DNA from: Halichondria panicea
Taxonomy: Eukaryota; Porifera; Demospongiae; Suberitida; Halichondriidae
Direction of reading: 5' to 3'
Assembly: GCF_963675165.1 (NCBI RefSeq)
Contig: NC_087393.1
Location: forward strand, 3,911,502 to 3,975,501
Length of the DNA: 64,000 bases
A program made the translations under genes and the position numbers. Numbering within the stretch: the first letter of the stretch is position 1; each line of letters opens with the position of its first letter. The notes below the pieces were generated by a model that ran no database searches, had not been told where the DNA came from, and was given only the letters and a program-made list of their open reading frames with translations. Below are positions 43,910 to 54,794 of this stretch, piece by piece.

Positions 43910-46900
43910 CACATACACCGCCCCTATGCATATACACACATGCATTGGAACTGTACATATATTACTATATATATATACTGCATGCACCTCACTATATTCA
44001 TATAATCATATAACTTACTTGCAGTACAGACCAAGGCCACATCTTGGGTGTGGGTACAATCTTCAACTCCGATAGTGTTAGCGGGACAATCTATCAGTAT
44101 TCTCTCAGTTCCTAAGCAACGAAGCTCATTCAGCCATGTCCGAGTGGAATTTGAAGGCTGGGAGAAACTGTATATAGTGTAGAAAATGATTATCTTAATT
44201 GTACTATAAATATAATTATGGTTGGTGAAGATTGGAAGAACAGTAAGAGGAACTGGATCCACTAAAATTAGTCATAAATGTACATGCACTCACCCTAATG
44301 TTTCTACTCTTCCATACTTGGTATAGTCTGTGTACCCTAGCTGACGACAAGCCACTCTTGCATCATTTGGACCAAAGCTGTCATCACACACTGTCTCCCA
44401 CTGATCAATATTAAAGAACTCCAGTCTACCAGAGGAGGCTACCCAAGTGGTAGCAGGATTCACTAGTCTCAAAACTCCATCTAAATTTGTAAGATGCATG
44501 AAGTATGTAACTATTGAAAGTGTATAACATCACTCACTTATTGCACACACTAATGCCACATCATCAGAACGGTCACAATTATGAACTCCGGTAGGATTTT
44601 GTGGGCATTCATCCAGTCTGCTTTCAGAACCATTGCAGCGAAGGTCATCCAACCATGTTGGAGTGGATTCTGACGCTGCTAGGTCACCAGAACTATTATA
44701 TTAGTAAAGGAATTGTAATCGTAAGAGTGATAATAGTAATCCATTTTATTTTAACGCAAGCATAAGTATTGATATACTTACTAACCTCCGTATGATTCCA
44801 TATACTACATAACCTAGGAAACCCAGCTGACGACAAGCTACAAGTGCACCAGCTGGACCAAATCCATCCTGACACACTGTCCCCCATTGTCCACTATAGT
44901 AGACCTCCAGTCTACCAGCTCCTCTGCCTCCTGTTAAACCGGACGTATCTATCAGCCTCACATCTCCACTCAATTGTCCTGTATGCATGAACAATATACA
45001 ACACTGATAATATTATCTAAGTTCACAATTATCGGTAGGCCACATCAATCACATAATTAAAATTTAAAAGGCTTCTTGGCTTCTTTCACTTTTAATGTGT
45101 TGACCCAATAATATCATACACTGATTATCGCAGCTAGTATATAGCTCTGTTTTAACTTTCAATGTTGACTTATATCTCATTAATTCTCGCAATTTCAATA
45201 ACACAAACATGTCGGGACGGTAAAAATACAGCATTCATTATCAATAGATAATATGAGATCTCGCTCTTATAATAATTATACTATCATTATAACCTTATAA
45301 TACCGTACTTCATAACAAAAACAATCATGCACACAATCAATTATATATACAGAGTAGAAGAGAGTACCACACAAGATGGTACCAATTAAGCAGCTTTTTT
45401 AAATAATTATATCATCACTTGAACATGCATACATACTTGGTCTTATATGAATACATACAATTATGCACCTTTACATGCAGTGCCTATTTGGAGCTGTAAG
45501 CTTATAATAATTATGGCTTGTTTAACCGATTAGCCGCGGTTATGATTTCATACGTAGTACCGCCCACCGCGGAACCAAAATCTAATTAATTTTAAATTAC
45601 TTTTATTATCAGCTCCTAGCAAAGAAAGATGCGTAGCTAAGAAGCAGTAGCAGTTTTCTGCAGGCAACTTTGTTTCAAACTAGTCTAGAATAGCTACTCT
45701 GCCAGGATCTCTAAGTTTCGAACGGAGAAGTATACCAGCCAAGGCCCCAGCGAAGGATCATTTCACAAGTAAGCTCTGTGTGTGTATAGCGATCATCATT
45801 TTCCTAGTTCAGCCTTTAGAAGCCTTTTGAGCTGATTTAATATGCTTGTCCACCTACCTAGATAGCCTCTGAGTGTGTGAAATATACTGGAAGAGTAGCT
45901 TCGTGAGTTTAGAGCCTGTTTTTAGAGTGTAGTCTACAACGTTTGATATTCAAAATTATTTTCTCTTTTTCAGCATTCGCCTCTAGCAAAGAAAGGTGCA
46001 TAACTTGGAAACAGTGACAGTTTTCTTTATTCAACTTCTTAGCAAAGTAGTCTACAGTAGTTACTGTGTCAGGATCTCCTGGTTTCCAACAAAACAGTCA
46101 AGCAGCCAAGGGCCAGAGCAAGGGATCACTTCAGAGGTAAGCTTTGTGTGTGTATATAGCAAGCATTATGTAGCTAGTGTAAGCCTTCATAAGCCTCTGA
46201 GCTGATTTAATATGCTTATGCACTTGCCTAGATAGCTTATGAGTGTGTAAAGTATACTTGTGTAGAAGCTGAGTTAGTTTAGAGCCTGTTTTTAGAGTGT
46301 AGTGTACAGTGTTTGATATTCAATTTATTTGTTCAGTGTGGCAAAGAAAGATGCACCCCTTAGTAACAGTAACAGTTCTCTTCAAGCTACCTTGTAGAAC
46401 AGTCGAAGAGTCAACCAGCCAAGGACAGAGCGAGAGATTACTTTAGAGGTAAGCTTTGTGTGCGTATGTTTTTAGCTGATAATACTATATACGCTTACCT
46501 ACGTAGCTTGTAAAGTATACTTGCTCCAGCAGTGTGTTGAAGCCCGAGTTTAAAATACAGAAGCCTATATATGTATGCTCAGCAGTGTTGCAATGTAAAG
46601 GGGTTATGCTTAGCTATCTGTTGGTCTCATCCACAATGTGTTCTGTTAATAGCTGTGAAGAATGCTGGACACCGGAAAGTTTGGGCTAACAGATTGGTTG
46701 AGATGGTGGGAGTCCATAGGCAGGCCAGGAGTAGAACTGCTTACAGTAAGTGGTGTTTGTGTGTGTGTGTGTGCCTGTGGCATGATACTTTATACTGCTA
46801 ACAATTTACATTATCAGTGCTGCCAAAAGTTAATTCCTATGCCTAGGCTTGTGTGAAGTTCTGCTTGCTTCCAAGGTTACAATTCAATTAGGCTACTACT

Positions 46901-48331
46901 CAATTAGGCTCACTACTCATTAGGCTCACTGTATACATGTACAGAGGTTGATTGCATAATAATGTTCTGACCTTTTCAGGGGAAAGCAAAGGCTTGTTGG
47001 GTTTATGAGTGTACTGTTTACTTGTGTAAGGAAATTTTCTTCCCAACATAATAGGCTTGTTGGTTGTGTTATGCTCCCCAGCTAGGATTAGGTCATAATT
47101 TGTCATTAGTTGGCTTGGGTGTTTGCCTGTGATATGCATTGTAATTCTTCTGTGCCCAAAATTGAATCTTTTTATGAACTCCCAGTTTGTTGTAGGATCA
47201 CAATTGCTTTATATGTGCCTATGAGTGCCATTGCATGCAAGTTTGCTTGTGGGAGCCTATACATAATTATGTCTAAGGTACTTTGTGTATGGCTGTTCTC
47301 AGTATACTTTTTTAGGTTTGTTGGCTTGTGAGTTAGTGCTGTGTTACATGTATCTACCCAATTTTTAGTGTGCTGTCTATTATAGCAATTCAATTATAAT
47401 TATGTGGCTGAATGTTATTATTCAATTTAGTTTGTGTATTGATTGCATGATAATCTTTTGATCATTTAAAATTCAATTCTTTATGGGCTGGCTTGTTGGC
47501 TGGTGTTTGTCAGGTTCTGTGCTACTTGTGTGTAAGAACCATTGATTCTAGAGGTGATCTGCTTGGTTGGTAATACTCTTTCTTCCCCATGCAGTTCTGT
47601 GAAACAATCGTCACTGCTATCTGCCATGGTACCACCACCATCTTATGGGTCTGAGAAGTCCTACTCACTGTCACTACTATCCAAGATACCCAGGATACCT
47701 CATCCCCTGTGTACAGAGGCCTCTTTGTTATTGTTGTACCATAGAATTAATTGTAATTGTATTTCTTATAATGTATGTTCACTTTTGAGATTGATATTGA
47801 ATTTATATAAATACAAATTTCACACGAAATTTTAAGCAAATTTTTGATTGGTAACCTATGGTGATCGGACTCGGTATGGCTTCTGTTGACCTTCGAGAGA
47901 AGCCTTGCAAAGATGTGGAGCTCAGGAAGGTTGTAGCTTACCACAAATTAAATAAGAGTAGAGTAATGTGCGGTTGACACAAATATGTGTCAACCGCGGT
48001 TAACAGCTTATTCCTTAATAACGCAAATTTGCGTCAACCGCGGCTAATCGGTTAAGACAGAGATTGCTATTAGACACGTTTAAGTACATCAGAAATCTAT
48101 TTACTGGTGTGTAAAACTGCATGCATAGGCACAGTTTTTGTAGGCAGAAGAATGAATGTATTTTTACATTATAATTATACCTAGTTAAGTTGTATAGCAT
48201 AAATAATACCATGCAGAAGTATCTATATAATTATATCTATTTAATTATATTTATTTTAGCATAAGCTCACCTCCAACAGCCCAAACCAGGCTCATGACAA
48301 TAACTGAGATCCACAGTGAGTAATTCATCAT
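37746..48331 (-). CDS. Intact four-SRCR, single-pass receptor with PPxY tail (unit 2)
   Basis: Ten exons: 48271-48331, 44786-44978, 44538-44692, 44294-44480, 44019-44167, 40064-40250, 38917-39065, 38613-38799, 38338-38489 and 37746-38170. They total 1845 nt in one frame, or 614 residues. Exon 1 holds the signal peptide ([20 protein letters not shown]). Exons 2+3, 4+5, 6+7 and 8+9 each encode one SRCR domain with six cysteines (group-A-like); the middle pairs are 336 nt and start and end in phase 1. Exon 10 gives a membrane helix, a basic stop-transfer (IRRHR) and a Pro/Tyr-rich cytoplasmic tail ending EAPPAYLN, a PPxY motif that could bind WW domains such as Nedd4-type ligases. SRCR receptors bind microbial or self ligands in other animals; the ligand here is unknown. 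Introns 1 and 5 and the intron between exons 7 and 6 carry large transposon insertions. Confidence 0.87.
39131..40014. mobile_element. piggyBac-like non-autonomous element, TTAA target
   Basis: 884 bp with perfect 13-bp inverted ends CCCTTTCCCCGTT and TTAA on both sides (39127-39130 and 40015-40018). Units 1 and 3 have the empty site with a single TTAA (about 8653 and 62650). A subterminal gccgtcatatgacggc palindrome lies near the right end. TTAA duplication and CCCT ends fit piggyBac; Kolobok also uses TTAA. No transposase frame was seen. It sits in the SRCR2 intron between exons 7 and 6. Confidence 0.88.
41541..43043. mobile_element. Mutator-like element (TAGCCTCC ends) nested in the above
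   Basis: It starts TAGCCTCCTTCGCAGCC and ends in the inverse; the inverted arms stay similar for well over 100 bp (shared gttctttgtcac, attggaggaacaaagaaaga and gagcctgccttgctaagt). It is flanked by the 9-bp GAGTAATCT (41532-41540 and 43044-43052). Without the inner element it is about 735 bp. The long inverted arms and 9-bp duplication fit Mutator-type elements. Confidence 0.82.
41792..42550. mobile_element. Mutator-like element (TAGCCTCGACTC ends), innermost
   Basis: 759 bp, starting TAGCCTCGACTCAAGGCC and ending in the inverse. The arms are about 58 bp and nearly perfect, flanked by TACAGTACA (41783-41791 and 42551-42559). It is related at the ends to the element at 13987-15073. No coding sequence was seen. 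Confidence 0.85.
43878..43908 (+). repeat. (CA)n microsatellite
   Basis: An uninterrupted ac run, shorter at the matching place in unit 1 (about 10016-10034). Confidence 0.9.
45526..48051. mobile_element. 2.5 kb TTAA-target DNA transposon in SRCR2 intron 1
   Basis: 2526 bp with perfect 16-bp inverted ends CCGATTAGCCGCGGTT and TTAA on both sides (45522-45525 and 48052-48055). Unit 1 has the empty site at about 13280. Subterminal direct and inverted copies of caaccgcgg lie near the right end (47990-48040). No transposase frame was seen. The left third holds a tandem exon-like repeat. TTAA points to piggyBac or Kolobok. Confidence 0.85.
45605..46490 (+). repeat. Tandem ~360-bp modules with splice-like junctions
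   Basis: Two full modules and one partial (about 45605-45977, 45978-46335 and 46336-46490). Each reads tagcaaagaaagrtgc-like start, a cagccaagg...gggatcactt segment, then a GTAAGCT(C/T)TGTGTG donor-like site; the first two full modules continue to a tttcag or ttcag acceptor-like end. They look like duplicated non-coding exons plus introns. Confidence 0.6.
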
Positions 48332-48942
48332 TGGTATGTTCAATATTTATGTTCAATGGAAACTGACAAGACTGACAAAAAACAATCATACACATGGTTA
48401 AATAAGAACCTGTCAGAATGTTCTAGAATAGTTACTAAATATAGACTAAATGATGCAATAACTAATAAGTCATAATCAGTCAGAGTTCAACCTTGAAATT
48501 ATAATTATGTTCAACACTCCCACTTAATTGCATGTTGTTGGTGGTTGAGACATAATTATACTGCATGTACGGTAGATGCTATAGTAGTATCAATATAACA
48601 TTGTATAGCTTTGCATGGTGTGTTATAAAATAGCTTTTTCTTTCTGTGGATCAGGGCCTCCTCCGCAACGAAGCAAAATCCAAGATATTGTGGCTAGAAG
48701 CCTATACATGAATGAATATTACTGTTAGTCTTTGTCGCATTGCAAGAGTTAAGCAGTTACAGCTGGAATACACACACACACACACACCATCAGATTTTTT
48801 GTATTCTAGGCTAAGTATGCAGTATGCACATTACAATGATGCATGCAATGTATATAATTATATACTAGTAAAACTTCAGTACTTTCTCTTATGTCTAATG
48901 CAGTACGTACTTGATACAAGTGTGTGTGCACAATATGTAACT
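48332..48942. other. Spacer between SRCR2 exon 1 and B2; no gene seen
   Basis: The left part is unit-2 specific. From about 48520 it matches 20725 onward of unit 1 (duplicated receptor 5' flank, then the 3' flank of a B-type gene). This is where unit 1 holds its extra 7 kb with the Reeler gene. Confidence 0.65.
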
Positions 48943-51900
48943 TTAGTTGGTATCTCCACTTGATCTTGGATCGCTGCTTTCTTCACGTGAATCAGGTTTT
49001 GGAACATGATCATTTTCAGAATTGAGCTCTCTGTCTTGTACATCTAGCTCTCTCTCCCAGTTATACTCCTCGTCGAGTTGTCTCTCTCCATCGAAATCAT
49101 CGTTCATTTCTCGATCCTGAAGGTCTTCTTGTGGCAACATTACGTATTGTATCCTGCCTTTGTCGACAGCTGCTCTCCAACATCGAGTCCCCTGGATTCT
49201 TCTCACACAGCGAGCGAGCAGACCGGTCTCTTTCAGACGTTTGTACACATGGTAGGAGAGAATGAACAGGAACGTCACAAAGGCTATGCCTAGTGAAGTG
49301 TAAGTGGCAGTCATTTGTGTTTTGTTGCCTTTTCCACTAAATTCAGGTTGTTTTGTAGCCGAATCGAAGGAGAAAAATGACAAAATAGTTAGATTCGTGT
49401 AAAACGAAGCGTTGAGAATATTTAACCACAATTGCTTATAGATTCCACCCAAAAAAATAATTATGCTCAAAATGAGGATGCATATTACTGTCAATGCTAC
49501 CCCATAGTGTTTGTACTCGTTGTTCTTGGAGGTTATAGCAAACCAAATACTACTAATCATTCTAAATAAGAGTAACAGTCCAGTCCAGAAAATCGGTAGC
49601 GATGCTTGATAACATGAGGGCTAGTGTAAGCGTCAAAAAATGGCTTTAATTTAGCCACCCATCTCAGTCCTCTCACATGAGAATATCTTTGCAATGGTTG
49701 AATAAAAAGAAGCATTAAAGTGTACAGAACAGTAGCTATTCCAAACAAAACACCAATCACCACCAGAGCTAGGTGCTTCTCTCGCCAACACAGTACATTA
49801 CCGTCGGGTAACCAGTGTTGCTTACTGGTATTGTTAGGATAATGTATCGTTGAGCAGGAAAACACAGCCACTTCAGCTTGAAGAATTGTGGTGTAGGAAA
49901 GTAGTATGATTGTAGCCAGCACTTTCACAGCATTCTTACCAACAAATCGAGTAATCCGACTGGATTTTGAGCTAATAAGAATTAGTAGTCCTAATCCTGT
50001 CCAAACAAATATAGGGACAAGCAAATTCAAGACAACTTGTCCAAAAACATCAAAACCATTGTAAAAGCATACACTCATCCCTATATTCAAGTTGAACCAA
50101 GCCACCAGGCTGGATACGGCAGAAGACCATTGCAAAGGATGCAAGAACAATTCCTCGCTAACATGAAACATACTAGTGTAGAATAGGAATCCATTTATTG
50201 TTCCGTCTGTGATGGTCACATTACACCAAAGCATGAAGAGCAGAGCTAGAACTGCAATCACTAGAGAGCCTAGCAGAAGGAGAAGCCGGTATATAATGCT
50301 GTGGTCTGAACACTGGACACACTTGGTTGAACTTATGGCCGCGCTGTATGGCTTCTTACACGCTCCGCACAAAATTTCGTGTCTGTGTTGGCGACATTGC
50401 TGATCAAAAAGTCGATCCTGATTGAATGTTTCTGAATGACTGATGTTTATAGATGTTACATTATAGTCACAATAGAGCTGGGGACAATATAAAAACGTTA
50501 TGAAACCATTTCCAATTTTGGAGTCAGTATCAGTATCATTATGGTAACCTATCCATGTTAAGCCTGGTTTTCGAATAGTTTGGTCACGAGCATTATAAGT
50601 ACTGTCTCCGGCAGACCAGTAACAAAAGCCAGTTGTTTTGTTTAATATAGTTCCAAACGGACAGTTTCGGTATTTTATGTTTATCCATCGTAAATATTTT
50701 CCTCCTAGAGTCCCAGTATCAGATTCTATGAGAATAACCACTTTATCTTCTCCTGTAATATTTTGTCCTGATAGCACTTTCAGTGTTAAGGTGGTGCATT
50801 TAGCTTTGATAGTACGGTGGTAAGGTTTCCCTCTTGAGACGCTGGTCATGATAATAGTAGCTGGAACTGGATGGTTAAATTGTCCCACAGCAACTAGAGA
50901 CACTGTAAATGTTTGACCTGGATACATGGTTTTATCAACAAATTGAGTTCCACAATTCTTTGAATCGTTCTCACAAAAGCAAATATGTTTTGGAAAAGAA
51001 GTCACATAGGATTGATCAAATGTAATGTTCCAATGCCACAACGATTCATCGAAGATCTTGTTGTACATGTAGTCATTTATACTGTTCTTGATAAATGTTG
51101 TATAGCATTGATCCATAAACCCTCCGAATATCTGACTTCCAGCGTATCCAGCAGTGTTGTTGATCATTACCACGTGAATAGTGTCCAATATTGAGATCTT
51201 TTGAGCTGTAGTTAACGAATTATTATCATTGTACACTTGGTAAAAACACAGTGGCATAGATTGTAAACACTGATCTTCTGCGTATATGCCTCCTCCAGAT
51301 AAAGTAGCATTGTTATTTTCAAACGTCAATGTGGTATTTGAGGTGAACAAAATGTACGAACTCTGGCAGAGAACTAGGCCCCCACCGTCAAGGCCTGTAT
51401 TATTTGTTATGGTCACATTGCCACTGAACACTATAATAGAATTGAAAGCAGAAATGGCTGTTATGCTGTTGTTTACAAAGCTAGAGTCACTGATAAATGT
51501 TTCTCTTCTCTGTTTACTAATGTAAACAGTTGCTCCTCCTGCAATTAAATCTTGAGTATTAGCTCTGTGAGTCATCACTAGCTTGTTATTACTGAAGCTA
51601 CACCTTGTAATATTCACTTTATAGTGTGGAAAAGAAGATACTTGTGCCCCATTAATTTGATAGTTGTATATGTTGATTGCCACTCCACTATCAGCATTAG
51701 AAGCATTTAGTATGTTGTTTGTGAAGTTACAATTTTCAATTTCAATGGATAAATTGGGACAAGACTCCTCCGATTTAGTTTCATGAAACAGTAAATACAT
51801 TGCACCTCCTCTTAGTTGACCTATGTTGCTATTGAAAATGGTTTTTCTGAACATAATAGCATTTGTGTTTTCACACCGCTCGTGTCTGTACTTCCCCTTA

Positions 51901-52887
51901 TTTGTTGTTGGTGTTTTAGCAACAATGTAAGCACCCCCTCCCAAAAGAGCATTCCCGTTTTCAATTCTGCTATTTTCCACCAGTATGCTATTGATAATGT
52001 AGTCTATGTCACTTTCGAATAGGATATAAAGGTTGCCTCCTTTACTTGAGTAGCTATATGCTTCATTAGAACATAATGTTACGTTAGTCAGGACAATGCT
52101 AATGTTTGTACAGGATAGTAACACCAAAATTCCGGTAGCTCTGATTTGTGATAGAATATTAAAACTTTCTTTTCGAGGAAATAAACTTGTATTTCCATTC
52201 AAAAAGCTTGAACTACTAATGTTTAGAACTTGTATGTTTTCTCGGGTGTGTTCCCAGTGGACAGTCTCCGTACTTTAACACAAAATTACCTCCGACATAC
52301 CTGTCGTTGTGATCATCCCTACCAGTGTTGTTCACCAGTAGGCAGTCTTTCATTGTCGAGTATCTATACAGTCCCTCAGCAGCTATCCCGTATCCATTAC
52401 TGTCTCGAATGGTTATCGATTGCATTGTTATAGCAGTCACATCTTTAAGAGCAACTGCCGCTTGAATGGAGATTAAACTAAAATGGCTAAAAAAACTTTT
52501 GTCTGATATTTTTTGTCCACATGATGAGATGGTAAGGTTTCCAATAATGAGAGTATCTATGTTCTGAAAAATAAATCCCGCTGCTACAGTACAACGAATG
52601 TTAGCTGTTTTTTCTGCTGCACTGAATAATGTGATGCTCACAAGATTGGCTATTTGAAAGCTTAAACTCAGAGTGTGCAATCCTGGCATGAAAATGAACT
52701 GTGTGTTGTTCAAATGACTTACATTTGCATATTGGTTCAATGTCTTGCATGGTTGCCTTGGGCATGTCGTGTTCGATCCATTGTCTGGTCTGACGTACAA
52801 AATACTGTCCCAGTCTTGTCTGAAGTCTGTGAAACAGTCTCCTTGGTGTGTTATAGCCAACACAACAGCAAATAGTAGCAATTGCAT
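48943..52887 (-). pseudogene. Beta-helix / multi-pass receptor, copy B2 (two frameshifts)
   Basis: This is nearly identical to B1 in sequence, with the same domain order. The open parts are 52216-52887 (signal peptide and first beta-helix turns), 49557-52202 (beta-helix, Cys stalk, first membrane segments) and 48943-49560 (last membrane segments and tail). Breaks are an extra C in the C run at 52253-52255 and an extra AA near 49588-49592. It keeps the 10 bases that B1 lost. In the Cys stalk it reads RHEILCGACKK. Confidence 0.87.
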
Positions 52888-52947
52888 TTTACATAACCAG
52901 TGAAGTTATCAACTAAGTTTATGGTAGATCTACACACTTTCACTGCC

Positions 52948-52953
52948 TTTATA
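52948..52953 (-). promoter_or_regulatory. TATA box of copy B2
   Basis: TATAAAGGCAG on the minus strand, about 60 bases before the start at 52887; identical to B1. Confidence 0.6.
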
Positions 52954-53616
52954 TTTTTGTTTCCTAAATGTTAGTTCTGAGCCCCCATATAATTGTTCTT
53001 CGCTTGCTGTTATTTTCTTGCTTATTATAATTTGCAAATAATATTATATGATTATTATTACGGCTTACTTTCGTCAGTGTGTGTTTGTACAACCAGCATG
53101 TACTGGAGAACTGGCAGTAATAACATGCATAAACACATGCACATTATTTAATTTCATGTGTTGGTAGTTGGTATTACCATGCAGGATGTACAGTATTATC
53201 AGTCTTCTGTTTAGTATAGTAAATTTAGTATAACACTGTAGTACGTTATATGCATGGTTTGTGTTGCATGGTATGTAGCTTATACTTTCTATGGAGCAAC
53301 GCCTCCTCAGCGGTAAGTCAAAATCCAAGAGTGGCTAGAAGCCTATATATAGAAACTGTTAGTTTTCGTCGCATTGCAACTGCGGAGTATAGTTACGGCT
53401 GGAATAGACACACCCACACCCACATACGCACGCAGTCAGCTTAATCGTATTCTTTGAGGAATAACAAGTATGCACTTTGCAATGTTGTTGCAATTTACAT
53501 TATGTATATACTTGTAAGTACATTTTGTTTTCTATTTCTATTTCTATAATGCAGTACTTGACACAAATGTGTCTACACTCTCTAGATATAGCTACAATGT
53601 ATCTTTAGTTTCTCAG

Positions 53617-54197
53617 TTGGTATCTTCACTTGATCTTGGCTCACTGTTTTCTCCTCGTGAATCAGATGTTGTGGACATGATTATCTTCAGAATGCTCTCT
53701 CTCTTGTACATCTATACACGTGATAGGAGATAATGAAAAGAAATGTCAAAGGCTGTGACTATAGTTAAGTGTAGGTGGCAGTGAATTGTGTATTATTGCC
53801 TTGTCCACTAAATTCAGGTTGTTTTGTAGTTGAACGGAAAGAGAAAAATGACAAAATGGTTAACTATAACTATATAGATTTGTGTAAAACAAAGCATTAA
53901 GAATATTCAACCACATTTTTGGTATAGATTCCCACAAGAAAGTAAAAATTAGGATGCATTACTGTCAATGCTACCCCATAGTATTTGTACTCATTATTCT
54001 TGGAGGTCATAGCAAACCAAATCATTCTAAATAAGAGTATACAGTCCAGTCCAGAATCGATAGTGATGTTTAATCAAATGTGGGCTAGTGTAAGCGTAAA
54101 AAATGGCTTTAGTTTGCCACTCATCTTCGTCCTCTCACATGAAAATATTTGTAGCGCGCGGTTGAATAAAAGGGAGCATTAAAGTGTACAGAGCATT
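53617..54197 (-). pseudogene. Receptor relic R3
   Basis: This is the unit-3 copy of R, with the same internal loss and indels as R2. At diagnostic bases (atagtatttg, gagcattgaag) it matches unit 2, not unit 1. Confidence 0.82.
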
Positions 54198-54794
54198 GAA
54201 GTACATGTATATTATTATGCGCATTCCTAACACGTTGGTAAAGTTATTTTTGTGTGTGATCTCTACCTTCATTTCCTCGCCAAATTTACACCCTATATAC
54301 ATGTATACGGTCAAGAGCAGATGAGGGGATGGAGCGTCTTCCTGGTCTTAATCTGAATAGTATTGCGATCCTTTTTTGCGGATTCACTAACATCTTAACC
54401 ACACTCCTTGTTTGTAATGTGCTAAGTGCTCTGTACATGTGTGACTGATAACATGTTTGATCTAATAATGGAACCTGCAATACAGAGGATTTCAAGTTGG
54501 TTGGCAGAAGTTAAAACTTGAAGTGCAATCAACCATGACCACTAGTGAAGTAAAACATACATGTTTGTACAGCATCTTTGTTTGTGGACTTTTAGGCACA
54601 ATAATATTATAGTTTGGCATATCTTTCAATATAATTATTAGTCATTGTCAAGTATATGCACTTTGCAATGTTGTTGCAATGTGTATCATTTACATTATGA
54701 AATGTTTATACTAGTAAGTACTTTCTGTTTTTTATGTCTAATGCAGTATTTCACACAAGTGTGTATGGATAGCTACAATGTATCTAAATAAACT

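Larger units (their letters stand above)
25949..53734. repeat. Tandem segmental duplication, unit 2
   Basis: This is the second full copy of the unit. It is longer than unit 1 where they align because it gained a 4.4 kb LTR retrotransposon (27907-32340), an 884-bp TTAA element (39131-40014), a 2.5 kb nested element (41332-43864) and a 2.5 kb TTAA element (45526-48051). It lacks the Reeler-gene segment. Its SRCR gene is intact while both its large receptor genes are broken. Confidence 0.92.

Noticed and set aside
46571..46801. Possible coding frame in the TTAA element
   Set aside because: Cys-rich low-complexity translation of TG repeats; no transposase motif.
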